DNA of 64,000 nt from Myxococcota bacterium (GTDB lineage Bacteria; Myxococcota_A; UBA9160; UBA4427), in the NCBI GenBank assembly GCA_028278345.1, contig JANQEL010000290.1, positions 1-64,000 on the forward strand, written 5' to 3'. The notes below the pieces were generated by a model. That model saw only the letters and a list, made by a program, of their open reading frames with translations, had not been told where the DNA came from and did not search any database. Shown one piece after another: positions 34,003-43,121 of the stretch. The position numbers and the translations under genes were made by a program. Within the stretch, counting starts at the first letter, position 1. Every line of letters begins with the position of its first letter.

Positions 34003-35649
34003 TCAGGGCGCCCGCAGGGCTCGCAGGTGACGCTCGGCTCGCTCGACGTACTTCGGAAGACCGCGCGCGCGACCGAGCCCGCCCACGTGTCGCCACGCTT
34101 CGATGGCCTCCTCGCGGTGCGTGCCGCTCTGCTCGAGTGAGAGCGCGAGATTGTTGTAGGCGGAGATGTAGCTCGCGTCGATCGCCAGCGATTTCCGATA
34201 CTGATCGATCGCCAACTCGTGGTCGTTCATGGCGCGGTAGCGGTTACCCAGGTTGTAGTAGGCCACCGAGAGGTTCTCGACGCCGAGGCCGCGGTTCGAG
34301 ATCGCCGCGAAGACCAGCAGCAAAGCCAGGCCGTAGAGGAACTCGCGCTTGCGCGTTCGAAGCGCGTCGTGCAGCCAGACGAGCGCCGCTGCGGCAAAGA
34401 CGATGAGCACCGGCACGACCGGCACCCGGTACCGCGAGAGCACGAAGAAGACGAGGCTCGTTGCAACGGTCACCGCGATCAGCGCATAGAGGGGCACGAG
34501 TTCCCGATACCGTCGTGCGGACAAGGCCAGTCCGAGCCCAGCCAACGGTGCAACGAAACCGAAACCCACTAGCGGCAGACGCAACACCCACGAAAACTGG
34601 CTCGAGACCTCGTAGGAGCGGTTGTTCCAGATCTCGTGGTGGTTCACGAAGAGCATCGCCTTGCGCCACAAGAGCGCAAACCACGCGCCCGGGTTCTCCT
34701 TCACCCATTCCAGGCCGCGATCGAACCAGAAGTCGGACACCTCCGAAGGCTTCAAGGAGCGCCCGAGCTCGGCTTCGGCGTAGGCGCGATAGATCTCGTT
34801 CTGCTCGGCGGGATGATCGGCCTGTGCGCGATCGAAGACCGACGGCACGTTGTGGCTTCCGTTGGCATCGGCGTTGTTGCCGTTGAAGAAGTTCATCCCC
34901 GCAGAAGCAGTCACCCACACCCAATCGTCCGCGACCGCGTGGTTGCGCAGTGCACTGGGTGCGATGGCCAGGGCGAGTCCTGCGAAGATCGCGGCCGCCA
35001 GAATGGCGCGCCGTGCGGTCGGCGCGGGATTCCAGAGCAATGCGACGCACACACACGGGACGAACAGCAGCATGTTGGGGCGCGCCAGAGCGGAAAGCCC
35101 TGCGAGCAGGCCCAGCGCGAACCATTCGACGATGCGCTCCCCCCGCTGTGCCCGCAGGGCGAGGCCGACTACCAACAGGTTCAAGGGGATCAGCACGTTT
35201 GCAATCAACAGGCTGCCTTCGTAGAAGATGAACATGCCGTAGAGGGCGGAGAGCGCGGCCGCGAGCAGTGCGACGCGTCGGTCGAAGAGGGAGCGCGCCA
35301 CCCACCACGCCAGGAGGCACACCGTCGAGCCCACGAAGACGTTCACGAAACGAGGCCAGAAGAGATCGGGCCCCGTTACCTGATAGAGAAGCGAGAGCAG
35401 GTAGGGAAAGAGCGGACCCTGCAGGAACACCCCCTGCCCCAACCAGTCGCCCTCGGCGATCCGTGTCGCCCACTCGTGATAGAAGCGCGGGTCGACGGCC
35501 GGCTGGAAGAAGAAGGGGTCGTGCTGGCGGATCTCGAGCAGATGGAACATCCGCAACATGACCCCGACGAACCAAATGCCCGCGAGGGCGAGCCACTCAC
35601 TCTGCTCGACGCGCTCGCGAGAATCGGTCGCGGGGACTGCGGGCTCCAT
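34003..35649 (-). CDS. membrane glycosyltransferase (ArnT/PMT type) with C-terminal TPRs
   Basis: 548 residues. About 11 hydrophobic helices follow an N-terminal cytoplasmic stretch. DPRFYHEWATRIAEGDWLG in the first periplasmic loop matches the GT-C acidic substrate region, with LQGPLFPYLLSLLYQVTGPDLFWPRFVNVFVG following. After helix 11 two tetratricopeptide repeats are seen (AYYNLGNRYRAMNDHELAIDQYRKSLAIDASYISAYNNLALSLEQSG, about 440-490). It should transfer a sugar from a polyprenyl-phosphate donor to a periplasmic acceptor. The ATG at 35649 was chosen as the Met before helix 1; the longer in-frame reading is antisense to the EamA gene. Confidence 0.85.
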   Translation of the reverse strand: MEPAVPATDSRERVEQSEWLALAGIWFVGVMLRMFHLLEIRQHDPFFFQPAVDPRFYHEWATRIAEGDWLGQGVFLQGPLFPYLLSLLYQVTGPDLFWPRFVNVFVGSTVCLLAWWVARSLFDRRVALLAAALSALYGMFIFYEGSLLIANVLIPLNLLVVGLALRAQRGERIVEWFALGLLAGLSALARPNMLLFVPCVCVALLWNPAPTARRAILAAAIFAGLALAIAPSALRNHAVADDWVWVTASAGMNFFNGNNADANGSHNVPSVFDRAQADHPAEQNEIYRAYAEAELGRSLKPSEVSDFWFDRGLEWVKENPGAWFALLWRKAMLFVNHHEIWNNRSYEVSSQFSWVLRLPLVGFGFVAPLAGLGLALSARRYRELVPLYALIAVTVATSLVFFVLSRYRVPVVPVLIVFAAAALVWLHDALRTRKREFLYGLALLLVFAAISNRGLGVENLSVAYYNLGNRYRAMNDHELAIDQYRKSLAIDASYISAYNNLALSLEQSGTHREEAIEAWRHVGGLGRARGLPKYVERAERHLRALRAP

Positions 35650-35672
35650 TGCGGAGCGAGAATACAGGATCC

Positions 35673-36608
35673 CTATTCGGCGCGACCGCCGAGGGAAGTC
35701 AGGAGCGAACCGGCCACCACCGCGATTGCACCCATGATGCTCCACAGCGGGAGTTCGATCGGTGGAAAGAGCTCGGCGTCGAATCGCGTGAGCAACGAAC
35801 TCGAAGCCAGGGTGCCCAGCGGCACCAACGCAATCACCGCACTGACGCGCGAGGCTTCGAGGTGTTCGAGCGACGCAGAGAAGCAACCGTAGGCGCCCGC
35901 GGTGGCCAACGCAGAAAGAGCCAACGCGATGACGCCCACCCGATCGAGTTCGAGCACCGAAGCGTGATCCACGCCCGGCGTGAAGAGAACCGCGCAACCG
36001 ATGAAGAGCGAGAACATCAGCGGCTGTGACGGAAACGACGTCAGCAATTGCTTCTGCGCGAGGCAGTAACCCGCCCAGGTCACTGCGGCAAAGACGATTG
36101 CCAGAACACCCTCGCGATAGCGCGCCGCTTCGAGGGCGCGGTCGGCCAGTTGGCCGATCTGGCTCGAGAAGAAGAGGACGAGCCCCGCCAGCAGGATCGC
36201 GAAGCCGAGCCACTGCAGGAGCGCGAAGCGCTCGCGGAACACCACGATTCCGCCGACGGCGAGCAGCAGCGGTCCGAGCTGGATCAACACCTGAGAGGTC
36301 GCGGGAGACGTGAGGTCGAGCCCGATCAGGAAGCCGATGTAGTTGGCCCCGAGGCCGAGCACCGCCGCGGCCAGCAGCAGGTACCCCCGGCCGCCGACCT
36401 CGCCGAACCGCGGCAGCTCACCGCGCCGCCACAACACGATGCCGAAGCCCAGGCTCGCGATCGCGAAGCGAAACCAGGTGATGGACACCGGATCCATTCT
36501 GCCCACCAACACCTTCAGCACGTGCGGCAGGATCGACCAGATGGTCAGGGTCACCGTCGCGAGGGCAAGCCCGAAAGAACGGCGACCGGTCGTTCGATGA
36601 AGCGCCAA
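35673..36608 (-). CDS. EamA/DMT-family transporter
   Basis: 311 residues with ten hydrophobic helices in two EamA repeats. The repeats begin at LALATVTLTIWSILPHVLKVLVGRMDPVSITWFRF and at VLAIVFAAVTWAGYCLAQKQLL. Members export amino acids or other metabolites across the inner membrane. The gene stops 23 bases before the glycosyltransferase start and begins 12 bases after the DUF420 gene, so the run sco1, DUF420, EamA, glycosyltransferase may be one transcript. Confidence 0.9.
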   Translation of the reverse strand: MALHRTTGRRSFGLALATVTLTIWSILPHVLKVLVGRMDPVSITWFRFAIASLGFGIVLWRRGELPRFGEVGGRGYLLLAAAVLGLGANYIGFLIGLDLTSPATSQVLIQLGPLLLAVGGIVVFRERFALLQWLGFAILLAGLVLFFSSQIGQLADRALEAARYREGVLAIVFAAVTWAGYCLAQKQLLTSFPSQPLMFSLFIGCAVLFTPGVDHASVLELDRVGVIALALSALATAGAYGCFSASLEHLEASRVSAVIALVPLGTLASSSLLTRFDAELFPPIELPLWSIMGAIAVVAGSLLTSLGGRAE

Positions 36609-36620
36609 CCCCCTGGCCGA

Positions 36621-37031
36621 TCAGAGGTGGTAGATCATCAAGTAGACGATGACGCCGGTCACGCCGACATAGAGCCAGACCGGAAAGGCGAAGCGCGCAA
36701 TCTTTGCATGGTCGGCGAAGCGACCTTGAATGCCGAGATAGGCCGCACGAAGGATCAGCGGCAGCACCAGCACGGCGGTGACCGTGTGGGTGAGCAAGAT
36801 GGCGAGGAAGACCTGTTTGTAGAGCCCATCCCCCGGCGCTTCGGCGTGACCGATCGTCGATACCTGCACCACGTAGGAAACGAGGAAGATCGCACCGAGT
36901 ACGATCGCGGCCTTCATCAGTTTGGGATGAAGTTCGCGGTCACCCGCGCGAATCGCCACGAAGGCCCGGACGATCAGGCCGATGATCAGGAGATTGAGAA
37001 ACGCACCGAAATGGGGAAGCCAGTCGAACAT
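36621..37031 (-). CDS. DUF420 membrane protein, cytochrome oxidase assembly related
   Basis: 136 residues with four hydrophobic helices. LPHFGAFLNLLIIGLIVRAFVAIR, KLMKAAIVLGAIFLVSYVVQV, YKQVFLAILLTHTVTAVLVLPLIL and HAKIARFAFPVWLYVGVTGVIVYLMIY follow the DUF420 (YozB/CtaM-like) order, with the conserved histidines in helices 1, 2 and 3. CtaM in Staphylococcus is needed for a heme-copper oxidase. The sco1 gene just upstream supports a role in terminal oxidase maturation. Confidence 0.9.
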   Translation of the reverse strand: MFDWLPHFGAFLNLLIIGLIVRAFVAIRAGDRELHPKLMKAAIVLGAIFLVSYVVQVSTIGHAEAPGDGLYKQVFLAILLTHTVTAVLVLPLILRAAYLGIQGRFADHAKIARFAFPVWLYVGVTGVIVYLMIYHL

Positions 37032-37037
37032 GGCGGC

Positions 37038-37739
37038 TCACCTTAGCGCAGCGGCGCGCTGCTCTTCGGCGAGGTGCTTGCGAATGTCCGCGGCCATCTC
37101 GTCGGGAGGGGTGTTGTGCTGGAAGATCGCCCGCGCATTTCCGTCCGGCCCGATCAGGTAGGTATTGGAGGAGTGATGGATCTCGCGCGACGGCTTGGCG
37201 GTTTCGCCCGAGTCGTTCTGGAGGTCGCTCCCGTCGAAGTCGTAGAAGACCCCGTAGGCGCGGGTGGCGGCTGCGATTTGCTCCTCGCTTCCCGTGAACC
37301 CCATCAGATCCGGATGGAAGTGCCCGACGTACTCGGCGAGTCGTTCCGGGGTATCGCGCGCAGGGTCGAAGCTCACGAAGAGGGGTTGAACTGCGTCCGC
37401 GTCTTCGCCGAGTTCTTCGAGGGCGCGGGTCATCGCCGCCAGGTTTCCCGGGCAGACGTCGGGGCAGTGCGTGTAGCCGAAGAACACGAGGGCGAAGCGA
37501 CCGCGCCAATCGCGATCCGATGCGGCTTCTCCTCGGTGATTCACCAGATGCAACTCGGGCTGCTCGTTGCGACGGGCCAGCATCGACCCCGGCACCGCAC
37601 CAGTCGCGCGGGCCGAGCCGATCACACCACTGGTCCCCGAGATCTCGCCTTCCTCTCCACTCCTCAGGTCCCAGAAGGCGGCCAGCAGGCCGATCAGGAT
37701 GACTCCGGTGGCGACGTGGACGAGATAGATCGCTTTCAC
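37038..37739 (-). CDS. Sco1/SenC copper chaperone for cytochrome oxidase
   Basis: 233 residues. An N-terminal membrane anchor (about 5-22) is followed by a thioredoxin-fold domain. The copper-binding cysteines are in FFGYTHCPDVCPGNLA (CPDVCP, about residue 113) and the third ligand is the His in EIHHSSNTYLIGPDG. FVSFDPARDTPERLAEYV is the family motif. Sco proteins deliver copper or reduce the CuA cysteines of cytochrome c oxidase subunit II in the periplasm. The oxidase genes are not in the window. The stop is 6 bases before the DUF420 start. Confidence 0.94.
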   Translation of the reverse strand: MKAIYLVHVATGVILIGLLAAFWDLRSGEEGEISGTSGVIGSARATGAVPGSMLARRNEQPELHLVNHRGEAASDRDWRGRFALVFFGYTHCPDVCPGNLAAMTRALEELGEDADAVQPLFVSFDPARDTPERLAEYVGHFHPDLMGFTGSEEQIAAATRAYGVFYDFDGSDLQNDSGETAKPSREIHHSSNTYLIGPDGNARAIFQHNTPPDEMAADIRKHLAEEQRAAALR

Positions 37740-37852
37740 GCGAACACTCCATTGCGATCAGGTGACGGAAGGCGCGCGAGCATATCGCACGCGAGTGTCG
37801 AATTTCGGACACGCGTAGCGCGTCGGAACGCGAGACGGAGAGGAGGGACGAC

Positions 37853-38776
37853 ATGCAATCTGCACCCGGAGATGAACCCCGCGGGGCGAGAGACGGTAAC
37901 CAGCCGAGGGTAAACCGAAGCGAACGCACTAAACTGCGCGCGCCTTCCCCGAGAGCGAATCCCGCGCGGATCCCCGACGCCGCGGATTCGCGACGCGCAG
38001 TCCATCGCCGCGCTCCGAGCTGCCATTCCCATCATCCCTTCGCCCTTCGCGGGCTCCGAGGTCTACTCGCTGTGCCTATCTCCGTTCCCATTCCATTCGC
38101 GCGCCTGGCGTCCCTCGTCACGACCGCGGTCGCATTGAGCTTCGCGATCGCGCCGACGATCCACGCCGAAACGGCGGCCGCTCCCGACCCCGGCAGCGCG
38201 AGCGCCGTCGTCGACGGTCTTCACGCCACCCTGACCGAGGCCATGAAGCAGGCCGAAACCCTCGGCTACGACGGTCGCTTCAAGCTGATCGAGCCCGCGG
38301 CGGCGAACGCCATCGATCGCGCCTTCATGGCGCAGAAGTCGATCGGACGGCACTGGCGCAAGCTCGGCGAAGAGGAGCGCGAACGCTGGCTCAAGACTTT
38401 CGGCGACTACACCGTCGCGAACTACGCGGGTCGCTTCAAAGGGTATTCGGGCGAGCACTTCACCCTCGACGGCGAACAGGATGCGCCCCACGACACGAAG
38501 CTGGTGAAGACGACCCTCGTCCTCCCCAACGACGACGATGTCGCCCTCAACTATCGCCTGCACCAGACCGACGCCGGCTGGCGGATCATCGACATCTACA
38601 TGAACGGGACGGTGAGCGAACTCTCGCTGCGCCGCTCGGAGTATTCGTCGACGGTCAAGCGCGACGGGATCGAGAAGCTGATCTCCGCTGTCGAAGAGAA
38701 GGTCGCGGATCTGGCTGCGGGCAACGTCGAAGACACTGGCGCCGCAGTGGCGTCCAGCGCCGCGAAGGCGCAGTAG
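37853..38776 (+). CDS. mlaC: MlaC/Ttg2D-like phospholipid-binding protein
   Basis: 307 residues as annotated. The mature domain reads RFKLIEPAAANAIDRAFMAQKSIGRHWRKLGEEERERWLKTFGDYTVANYAGRF and VKTTLVLPNDDDVALNYRLHQTDAGWRIIDIYMNG, the MlaC pattern; it carries phospholipids across the periplasm to or from the outer membrane. A perfect AGGAGG 6 bases before the ATG at 37853 argues for that start, but it puts a basic, proline-rich stretch of about 73 residues ahead of the signal peptide. The internal GTG at 38072 would start the signal peptide directly (VPISVPIPFARLASLVTTAVALSFAIAPTIHA). No other mla genes are adjacent. Confidence 0.82.
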   Translation: MQSAPGDEPRGARDGNQPRVNRSERTKLRAPSPRANPARIPDAADSRRAVHRRAPSCHSHHPFALRGLRGLLAVPISVPIPFARLASLVTTAVALSFAIAPTIHAETAAAPDPGSASAVVDGLHATLTEAMKQAETLGYDGRFKLIEPAAANAIDRAFMAQKSIGRHWRKLGEEERERWLKTFGDYTVANYAGRFKGYSGEHFTLDGEQDAPHDTKLVKTTLVLPNDDDVALNYRLHQTDAGWRIIDIYMNGTVSELSLRRSEYSSTVKRDGIEKLISAVEEKVADLAAGNVEDTGAAVASSAAKAQ

Positions 38777-38782
38777 CCCTCG

Positions 38783-39838
38783 GTGTCCCTCGCTCGGGCG
38801 CTTCGCGTCTTCGAGGAGAAAGGCGCTCTCGCGGGGCCGGTCGAAACGAATCCGATCGCGACGGGTCTGATCAACGAGACCCATTTCGTGTGCGATGCAC
38901 GCGGCGAAGGGTTCATTGCCCAGCGCCTGAACCCGGTGTTCGACCCCGCGGTGAACGACAACATCGTACGGGTCACCCGGCACCTGGCCGCTCGCGACGT
39001 ACCCACCTATCGAGTCGTCCTGATCGAGGGCGATTCCGCGATCGATCTGGGGGACGACGGGATCTGGCGCCTCGTCACCCAGATCCCCGGCGATTCCTTC
39101 AATCGCCCCCCGGATCGCGAGCACGTGGTCGTGGCCGGGCGCGCGTTCGGAGATCTCCACCGGGCCCTCTTCGCCTTCAGCGAGAGCCTGCATCCCCTCG
39201 GCTTCCCCTTCCACGAAACCCAGACGCACCTGATGGATCTCGCGGCAGCGCTGCGCGAATGCGCGGATCACGACTTCTACGCCGAATTGAAACCGCTGGC
39301 CGAGGAAGTGCTCGAAGCGGGCCGAGAGCTGCCGCGCTTCGAAGGCGTTCCCGCGCGGGTGGTTCACGGCGATCCGAAGTTCAACAATCTGCTCTTCGAA
39401 CCGGATGCGGAAGGCGGGCCGAAGGTCTGCGGCATCATCGACCTCGACACCGTGAGCCGTATGCCCCTCGCCTACGATTGGGGCGACGCCATGCGCTCCT
39501 GGTGCAACCGCGCGGGTGAGAACGCAGCGGAAGCCGAACTCGATCTCGACTTCGTCGCGGCGACCGCGGAGGGGTTGGCGAGCGCCTTCGAAGGCGAGGA
39601 CGCACCGGAGCTCGGTGAAGCCGAGCGTCGCAGTCTCTCCCAGGGCCTCGAAGTCATCTCCCTCGAGTTGTGTTCGCGTTTCGCCGCCGACGTGTTGCGC
39701 GAGTCGTATTGGGGGTGGGATGACACCCGCTTCGAACGCGCCGCCGAACACAATCTCTTTCGAGCGCGGGGCCAGCTGTCGCTCTACCACCAGGCGGTGG
39801 AGTCGCGCGCTGAGCGCGAACGCGCCATCCCGCTGTAG
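38783..39838 (+). CDS. phosphotransferase, NahK/aminoglycoside kinase fold
   Basis: 351 residues. VVHGDPKFNNLLF supplies the catalytic loop (H195-G-D197, N201/N202), and GIIDLDTVSRMPLAYDWGDAMRSW the metal-binding DLD region. The latter, with its D-W/F-G-D-A pattern, resembles NahK-type N-acetylhexosamine 1-kinases more than drug-resistance enzymes. It would phosphorylate a sugar or sugar alcohol in the cytoplasm. The GTG at 38783 follows the MlaC-like gene after 6 bases. Confidence 0.85.
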   Translation: MSLARALRVFEEKGALAGPVETNPIATGLINETHFVCDARGEGFIAQRLNPVFDPAVNDNIVRVTRHLAARDVPTYRVVLIEGDSAIDLGDDGIWRLVTQIPGDSFNRPPDREHVVVAGRAFGDLHRALFAFSESLHPLGFPFHETQTHLMDLAAALRECADHDFYAELKPLAEEVLEAGRELPRFEGVPARVVHGDPKFNNLLFEPDAEGGPKVCGIIDLDTVSRMPLAYDWGDAMRSWCNRAGENAAEAELDLDFVAATAEGLASAFEGEDAPELGEAERRSLSQGLEVISLELCSRFAADVLRESYWGWDDTRFERAAEHNLFRARGQLSLYHQAVESRAERERAIPL

Positions 39839-39919
39839 CGACGTTGTTCGCAACACCGAGTTCGGCGAAACTCCGGGCAACGAGCAGACCGTCGACGGTC
39901 GAGAGGTAGAGAGGGCTTC

Positions 39920-40963
39920 GTGGTCGACGCCAACGCGCGCGAGCAACGCATCCAGACGATCTGCCTCCTCGTGCTGACGACCGTCACCGTCGCGGCCGCC
40001 CTCCTCTGGCTGCGACCCATCTTGATTCCCTTCGTGCTCGCGCTCTTCTTCTCCCTCGCGCTGACGCCGGTCGTCGAAGCCCAGATGCGCCTGGCGCGCA
40101 TGCCGGGTGCGCTCGCCGTGGCCTCCACCCTCGTGCTGCTGACCCTCGGGCTCGTGCTGGTGGGTTCACTGGTCTCGTCCTCCCTCACCGAAATGACCAA
40201 CAACGCGGAGGCGTATCAGCGGCAGATCGTCATCACGGTCGAACGCGCGCGCGACGCGCTTCCCCTCGAGCGCTTCGGTCTCGAGGAAGCCGGGGAAGCC
40301 TTCGATCCATTTTCGGTCGTACAGCCCGACCGCATCGGCGACATGCTGATGAGCACCACGAACACCATCCTCGAGCTCTCGTCGCGCGGGCTCATCGTGC
40401 TGGTCTTCACTTTCTTCCTGCTGGCGGGGCGCGCGGCCTCGAGCGGGCGTAGGTCGGATGGCGTCGCACGGGAGATCGAAGACCGCGTGAAGCGCTACAT
40501 CGTGAACCAGACCCTGATCTCCGCCGCGACGGGTACGTTGGTCTGGATGATCCTTGCCACGATCGGCGTCGACCTCGCCCTCGTGTTCGGTCTGTTCACC
40601 TTCCTATTGAACTTCATCCCGAGCATCGGCTCGATCGTCGCGGTGCTGCTTCCCCTGCCCGTCGTGCTCGTGAGCCCCGACATCTCGACCCTCGGCGCCG
40701 TGCTCGCAATGGCACTCCCAGCGCTCGTGCAGTTCCTGATCGGCAACTTGCTCGCGCCGAAGATCCTCGGAGATGCGCTCCAGTTGCATCCGGTGACGAT
40801 CCTGCTCTCGTTGATGTTCTGGGGCGCGCTCTGGGGCGTCGCGGGCATGCTCCTCGCCGTGCCGATCACTGCGATCCTGCGCATCCTGATGGAGCGCTTC
40901 GACGTGACCGAACCGGTCGCGCGGCTGCTGTCGACGGGTTCGCTCAGCGCGCAGCGTGCCTGA
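39920..40963 (+). CDS. AI-2E/PerM-family membrane protein
   Basis: 347 residues with about eight hydrophobic helices. FLLNFIPSIGSIVAVLLPLPVVL and GNLLAPKILGDALQLHPVTILLSLMFWGALWGVAGMLLAVPITAILRI are the family signatures. Members include the E. coli TqsA (AI-2 export) and Na+/H+ antiporter-like proteins, so the substrate is open. The GTG start at 39920 has GAGGG close upstream. Confidence 0.9.
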   Translation: MVDANAREQRIQTICLLVLTTVTVAAALLWLRPILIPFVLALFFSLALTPVVEAQMRLARMPGALAVASTLVLLTLGLVLVGSLVSSSLTEMTNNAEAYQRQIVITVERARDALPLERFGLEEAGEAFDPFSVVQPDRIGDMLMSTTNTILELSSRGLIVLVFTFFLLAGRAASSGRRSDGVAREIEDRVKRYIVNQTLISAATGTLVWMILATIGVDLALVFGLFTFLLNFIPSIGSIVAVLLPLPVVLVSPDISTLGAVLAMALPALVQFLIGNLLAPKILGDALQLHPVTILLSLMFWGALWGVAGMLLAVPITAILRILMERFDVTEPVARLLSTGSLSAQRA

Positions 40964-40964
40964 A

Positions 40965-40994
40965 GGCGATCGTTCGGTCGTCTCGTCGATCGCC
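40965..40994 (+). other. inverted repeat downstream of the AI-2E-type gene
   Basis: GGCGATCG and CGATCGCC form a perfect 8-bp stem with a 14-base loop just after the stop at 40963. No T-tract follows, so it is a weak terminator candidate or a site for a binding protein. Confidence 0.3.
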
Positions 40995-41058
40995 GGGAGA
41001 GTGATATCCTCGGCGCGGCTTGACTCCACCGACACACGCCGCCCACGAGAGAGAAGAA

Positions 41059-42312
41059 ATGGAAACCCTGCGTTTTCTGGACGAGAGTCGTGTACGCGAA
41101 CTCCAGCGCGAGTTCGGCACGCCCTTCTACGTCTACGACGAGGACACGTTGCTCACCCGCGCGCGCGAGGTGCTGAGCTTCCCCAACCCCTACGGCCTCG
41201 TCGGCCGCTACGCGATGAAGGCGCTCCCGACGGCGGAGATCCTGCGCATCGCGCACGGCGCCGGGCTCCACATCGATGCCAGCAGTGGCTTCGAAGCCGA
41301 GCGCGCCCTGCGAGCGGGTGTGCCGGCCGAGAAGATCCAGATCACCGCCCAGGAGCTGCCAAAGAATCTCGAGGAGCTCGTGCAGCAGGGCGTGTGGTTC
41401 AACGCGTGTTCGGTGCGACAGCTCGAGTACTACGGCGAGCGCTTCCCGGGTAGCGAGGTTTCGGTGCGCGTGAACCCCGGGCTGGGTTCGGGGCACAACA
41501 ATCGCACCAACGTCGGCGGGCCGTCCGCGAGCTTCGGCATCTGGCACGAACAGCTCGACGAGGTCGAACGGGTCGCGGCCCGGCATGATCTCACGATCGG
41601 CCGCATGCACACCCACATCGGTTCGGGTTCGGATCCCGACAAGTGGGTCGTATGCGCGAAGATGTCCCTCGCCATCGCCGCGCGACTCCCGAACGTCCAC
41701 ACCCTGAGTCTCGGTGGCGGCTTCAAGGTCGGGCGCATGGCCAACGAGGATTCGGCGGATCTCGTCGCGATCGGCCAGAAGATCGTGCCCGAGATCGAAG
41801 CCTTCGCGCGTGAACACGGACGCGAGCTCGCCCTCGAGATCGAGCCGGGGACCTACATCGCCGCGAACTGCGGCGCGCTGATCTGCACCATCACCGACGT
41901 CGTCTCCACCAGCGAGAGCGAGGGCTACGAATTCATCAAGATCGACGCGGGCATGTCGGAGATCATCCGCCCGAGCATGTACGGTGGACAGCACCCGATC
42001 GTCGTCGTTCCCGGCGATGACAGCGAACGAGGCACGGGCGAGTACCTGGTGGCCGGCCACTGTTGTGAGAGCGGCGACGTGCTCACGCCCGCCCCCGGCG
42101 ACCCTGAAGCGCTCGCGACGCGAGCCCTCGTCGAGCCGCGCGTGGGCGATGCCCTCGTGATCGAAGGCGCGGGGGCCTACTGCTCCGGCATGGCGGCGAA
42201 GAACTACAACGCTTTCCCCGAATGCGCCGAGGTGCTGCTGCGCAGCGATGGCAGCGCGAAGTTGATCCGAAGGCGCCAGACGCTGGACCAGATCATCCAG
42301 AACGAGGTCTAG
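41059..42312 (+). CDS. lysA: diaminopimelate decarboxylase-type PLP enzyme
   Basis: 417 residues of the alanine-racemase-fold decarboxylases. The PLP lysine is K54 in RYAMKALPTAE. HTHIGSGSDPDKW, SLGGGFKVGRM and EIEPGTYIAANCG line the cofactor site, and CCESGDVL (about residue 335) contributes the second subunit's active-site Cys. It should decarboxylate meso-diaminopimelate to lysine. The ATG at 41059 fits the family start (METLRFLDESRVRELQREFGTPFYVYD); a TTG 13 codons upstream is less likely. An ornithine/arginine decarboxylase function cannot be fully excluded but the CESGD form favours LysA. Confidence 0.9.
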   Translation: METLRFLDESRVRELQREFGTPFYVYDEDTLLTRAREVLSFPNPYGLVGRYAMKALPTAEILRIAHGAGLHIDASSGFEAERALRAGVPAEKIQITAQELPKNLEELVQQGVWFNACSVRQLEYYGERFPGSEVSVRVNPGLGSGHNNRTNVGGPSASFGIWHEQLDEVERVAARHDLTIGRMHTHIGSGSDPDKWVVCAKMSLAIAARLPNVHTLSLGGGFKVGRMANEDSADLVAIGQKIVPEIEAFAREHGRELALEIEPGTYIAANCGALICTITDVVSTSESEGYEFIKIDAGMSEIIRPSMYGGQHPIVVVPGDDSERGTGEYLVAGHCCESGDVLTPAPGDPEALATRALVEPRVGDALVIEGAGAYCSGMAAKNYNAFPECAEVLLRSDGSAKLIRRRQTLDQIIQNEV

Positions 42313-42332
42313 GTAGCTTGGCGGCGCAACGG

Positions 42333-43121
42333 ATGGCGATCGGCGCGCGCGCGTTGGCGATCGGCTTGTTCGCCGTGCTTGGCGCCGCGATCTCGAACCC
42401 GGCAGTCGCAGCCAAGGCCGGGTCGAGCCTCGAGGGCACCTGGTTCGTCCTCGTGCACTATCGCGATTCGCAGACCGCGAATCCCGATAGCGATCGTTGG
42501 CTCGACAAGGTCTGGACTTTCGAGATGCGCGGTTCGCGGCTCCATTGGGTCGAGTATCCGATCGTCTTCTTCGAAAGCTCTGCAGGTCGCTTCGAGGCCT
42601 ACAAAGGGAACCCCCGAAGCCGCGTCCTCGCGAAGTGGGAACCCAACGCGTCTCAACAAGAGGAGCTCGACGGAGGACCGCGAGTGAACACGCGGGGTTC
42701 GGAATCGAAATCCCTGCGCGGCAGCGACGCCCGCGGCTGGAAGACCTTCGGCCGAAGCCGAGTCGCTGGCGCGAACATCGTGGGGTATCACGAAGACTGG
42801 AGCATCGAACCGGCCGACGCGGGTTTCGTCTTCAGCATTCGCGAAGTGATGGGCAACGCCGCCACAGGCACCGACGACGGGCTCACCGTCTACGAGGTCG
42901 AGAGCAGCAACCCGGATGGCAGTGAGCTTCGCGGCCGCTTCGATCGCGATGGAACGCGAGTGGGCACCTTCCGAATGACCCGCACCCCACCCATCCGCAC
43001 CCTCAAGAGCAGCGAAGAAGAAGACTCCGTCAACAAACGACACCAGGGCAAGAACTACAACCGCTTCATGCGAATCACAGACGACGACAAGAAGAAGCGA
43101 AAGAAGGAACGAGACCAATGA
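42333..43121 (+). CDS. exported protein of unknown function
   Basis: 262 residues. A signal peptide (MAIGARALAIGLFAVLGAAISNPAVAA) precedes a beta-rich domain beginning GSSLEGTWFVLVHYRDSQTANPDSDRWLDKVWTFEMRG, which resembles a lipocalin-like or extracytoplasmic binding fold only in general style. The last 40 residues are highly charged and end KKKRKKERDQ. Its stop overlaps the start of the SDR gene (ATGA), so the two are translationally coupled and probably act together. I do not recognise the family. Confidence 0.8.
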   Translation: MAIGARALAIGLFAVLGAAISNPAVAAKAGSSLEGTWFVLVHYRDSQTANPDSDRWLDKVWTFEMRGSRLHWVEYPIVFFESSAGRFEAYKGNPRSRVLAKWEPNASQQEELDGGPRVNTRGSESKSLRGSDARGWKTFGRSRVAGANIVGYHEDWSIEPADAGFVFSIREVMGNAATGTDDGLTVYEVESSNPDGSELRGRFDRDGTRVGTFRMTRTPPIRTLKSSEEEDSVNKRHQGKNYNRFMRITDDDKKKRKKERDQ

